This document shows, piece by piece, positions 62,222-64,000 of a stretch of DNA of 64,000 nt. The stretch is from assembly GCF_964355755.1 (NCBI RefSeq), contig NC_092671.1, positions 36,719,304 through 36,783,303 of the forward strand, given 5' to 3'. Position 1 is the stretch's first letter, and every line of letters begins with the position of its first letter. The stretch comes from Antedon mediterranea. Its lineage: Eukaryota; Echinodermata; Crinoidea; Comatulida; Antedonidae. The translations under genes were made by a program, and so were the position numbers. A model generated the notes under the pieces. It was not told where the DNA came from. It did not search any database and saw only the letters and a list, made by a program, of their open reading frames with translations.

Positions 62222-62587
62222 AAAAACTAACCACTGCACAAAGAGCTATGGAAAGGCAGATGCTTGGAGTGACAATTAGGGACAAAATCAGAAACACAGT
62301 AATAAGGAAATTGACTAAAGTCAAAGATATAATGAACAAAATAAAAGAAGCAAAATGGCATTGGCGCGGGACACCTTGCAAGAAGGGATGACAACAGGTG
62401 GACAAAACGTATGACAGACTGGCAACCAAGAACCGGCACAAGAAAAAGGGGAAGGCAGAAACGGCGATGGAGGGACGACATTACAAAGTATGCAGGCACC
62501 ACGTGGGCGAGGATAGCACAGAACAGATGGGATTGGCAGAAGCATGAGGAGGGCTACATCCGACAGGGGATGATACAGCTAAACTGA
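62222..62587 (+). pseudogene. LINE reverse transcriptase ORF, C-terminal remnant with frameshift
   Basis: The first frame encodes LTTAQRAMERQMLGVTIRDK and ends KWHWRG. A one-base insertion near 62365-62370 breaks it, and the match continues in the next frame (62369-62587) with ARRDDNRWTKRMTDW and RKRGRQKRRWRDDITKYAG to a TGA. This AQRxMER.MLG..RDK..N...R..T.V.D...........W.W pattern is the usual C-terminal end of RTE/CR1-type LINE ORF2. It is followed by a ctgaactgaactg tail. It is broken and 5'-truncated. Confidence 0.85.
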
Positions 62588-62709
62588 ACTGAACTGTATT
62601 TTAATTATGGATATGTTGTGATATACTTTTGAAGCACGTCAAATGTATGATGGATCCAAATTCAAATCTAAAAACACCTAGGACACCAATCTATACAACA
62701 ACAAATGTT

Positions 62710-62879
62710 TTAAATTCTGTCTACACTATCAAACTTTGTAACATAAAAAAATGTGATGTGCCCATATATGGACATGATGATGTCATATCACTACCATGTT
62801 TCGGCATATCACTAAACATGTTTAGGTATATCACACTTTATTTTGATAGTGTAGTTTGATAGTATAGACAGAGCTTTAG
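62710..62879. mobile_element. MITE copy 17 (AAGCTCTGTC family)
   Basis: Left TIR aaattctgtctacactatc and right TIR gatagtatagacagagcttt. The right inner arm carries a small duplication (gatagtgtagtttgatag). Confidence 0.88.
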
Positions 62880-63629
62880 AATCAATTCTCAGACAATTAC
62901 ATGTTATAGCATAACAACAAAATGATGGCATGCTGGGAAATCAAATCCATTTAAAATATTAAACAATATAATAATAATAATTTCATATAAAATATTAAAC
63001 AAATATTAATCAACCAAATTTATATAATAATCAAGTAGGCCTTCCCTATTTGGTAATTTGATTGATTTTTTATTCAAATTTCTGAATATTGGAAAACAAA
63101 CAAGATTTAAATAGCAAGCCAAACAGATGATACTTTACATTTAATAAAAACAAATCCTAAATAATATTGAATAAATTTATTCTGTAATTGTTAACTTTTT
63201 TTTTAGAAATTTTGTATAAAAATCAATAGCTTTTTACATGAAAACGTAATGCTTTAAAGCAACTGGTTTCCAGTCAGTTTATTACATACAAACAAGATAT
63301 ATTATTTTATTTTATCAACTATGGCTATAAAACAGAGTTCAAAAAAGACCCTGTGAATCCTGTCATCTGTTGGACAACTGTCTGTATATACAATTCCTCT
63401 AGTTTCTCTGTGTTAGATTAAGGTTATTATTTTCGTACTTGTAATTTTACACGTGTGGCAATTAAATCCTAGTATTTGATTCCGATCAGAAATCAATAAT
63501 TGTACGACTACGATGAACAAAAATTGTCAACAGTTTTGTTTACTGAGACCTTCTCCAAATATTGAACGTAAACCGAGAATTCTTTACAAAACAATTTCCG
63601 TAATCAGTACATTTATTCGTTGAAAAAAA

Positions 63630-63971
63630 TCTATGATTTTTGCCTACCACAAAAACCGACTTTTAACATCAGTTTATTTTGGTTTAAAACACAAATATAT
63701 AAATTACTTATCTACTACAAATATTATTTTAATTTTACATTACTTGAAAAGATTTTTAAATATTTAGTATGTTTTAATCATACAGCATAATAGAAGAGCA
63801 TTCATGATTTTTGTCTACCACAAAAACTGACTTTTTACATCAGTTGATTTTGGTATAAAACACAACAAATATTTACTACTAAAAGAATGTTTTAATTTTA
63901 CAATACTTGAGAAGATTTTAAAATATTTAGTATGTTTTATATCATACAGTACATTAGAAGAGTATTCATGA
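63630..63971. repeat. Two-copy tandem duplication, about 170 bp
   Basis: Both halves contain ctaccacaaaaa, gacttt.taacatcagtt, aatatttagtatgtttt and agaagag.attcatga in order. Confidence 0.8.
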
Positions 63972-64000
63972 AAAAATGGTTGTCTTTAAAGAGTAAAAGG

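Larger units (their letters stand above)
61260..64000 (-). other. Upstream intron, incomplete
   Basis: No exon was found upstream of 61259 within the window; the exon encoding the preceding activation-domain region must lie beyond 64000. It holds a LINE remnant, MITE copy 17 and a tandem duplication. Confidence 0.75.

Noticed and set aside
62193-62545. Minus-strand ORFs of 74-91 codons
   Set aside because: Antisense to the LINE ORF remnant at 62222-62587.

Overview
The window is metazoan nuclear DNA: AT-rich, intron-rich and full of short inverted-repeat transposons. Frequent aggcctag-type motifs and the gene structure suggest an invertebrate deuterostome, most likely an echinoderm. The class or species cannot be fixed from sequence alone, and this assignment is an inference.

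One gene occupies almost the whole window on the minus strand. Seventeen exons, joined through GT-AG introns with consistent phase, encode the C-terminal 698 residues of a class I bHLH transcription factor (E protein; the family of vertebrate TCF3/E2A, TCF4/E2-2, TCF12/HEB and fly Daughterless). The 5' exons carrying the canonical start and activation domain 1 lie beyond base 64000. From right to left come N-terminal Ser/Gly/Pro-rich exons (61.2-41.2 kb), the conserved middle region (36.0-22.6 kb, with the LGKALAS/IYS...PSNPSTPV activation domain 2 core), the DAIHVL helix exon (11.3 kb), a Lys-rich linker (3.9 kb), the bHLH exon (3.15-3.37 kb), the [17 protein letters not shown] exon (2.7 kb) and an unusually long C-terminal tail exon ending at 1876.

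Two candidate internal first exons fit the gene. One (35418-35504) sits where vertebrate HEBAlt-type starts lie, just upstream of the VYSP exon, and is phase-compatible with it. The other (9374-9460) has an upstream TATA box and a CRE-like palindrome and would give a short isoform of about 322 residues holding mainly the bHLH half. Directly after the VYSP exon is a 93-bp tandem array. Each intact unit duplicates the last 54 bp of that exon with its own acceptor and donor, making in-frame 18-codon mini-exons. Further variation is possible at NAGNAG acceptors, at a GGA microsatellite on an acceptor, and at a tandem donor before the last exon.

The introns hold at least 17 copies of one MITE family (termini AAGCTCTGTC/GACAGAGCTT, TA-flanked), a PIF/Harbinger-like 385-bp element whose TAA target duplication can be read from the repeat it split, several smaller inverted-repeat elements, LINE 3' remnants, a Penelope-like tail with a degenerate hammerhead-like core and 68-bp tandem copies, several tandem duplications, and an intronic cluster of six E-boxes. 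No second protein-coding gene, rRNA, functional tRNA or CRISPR array is supported.
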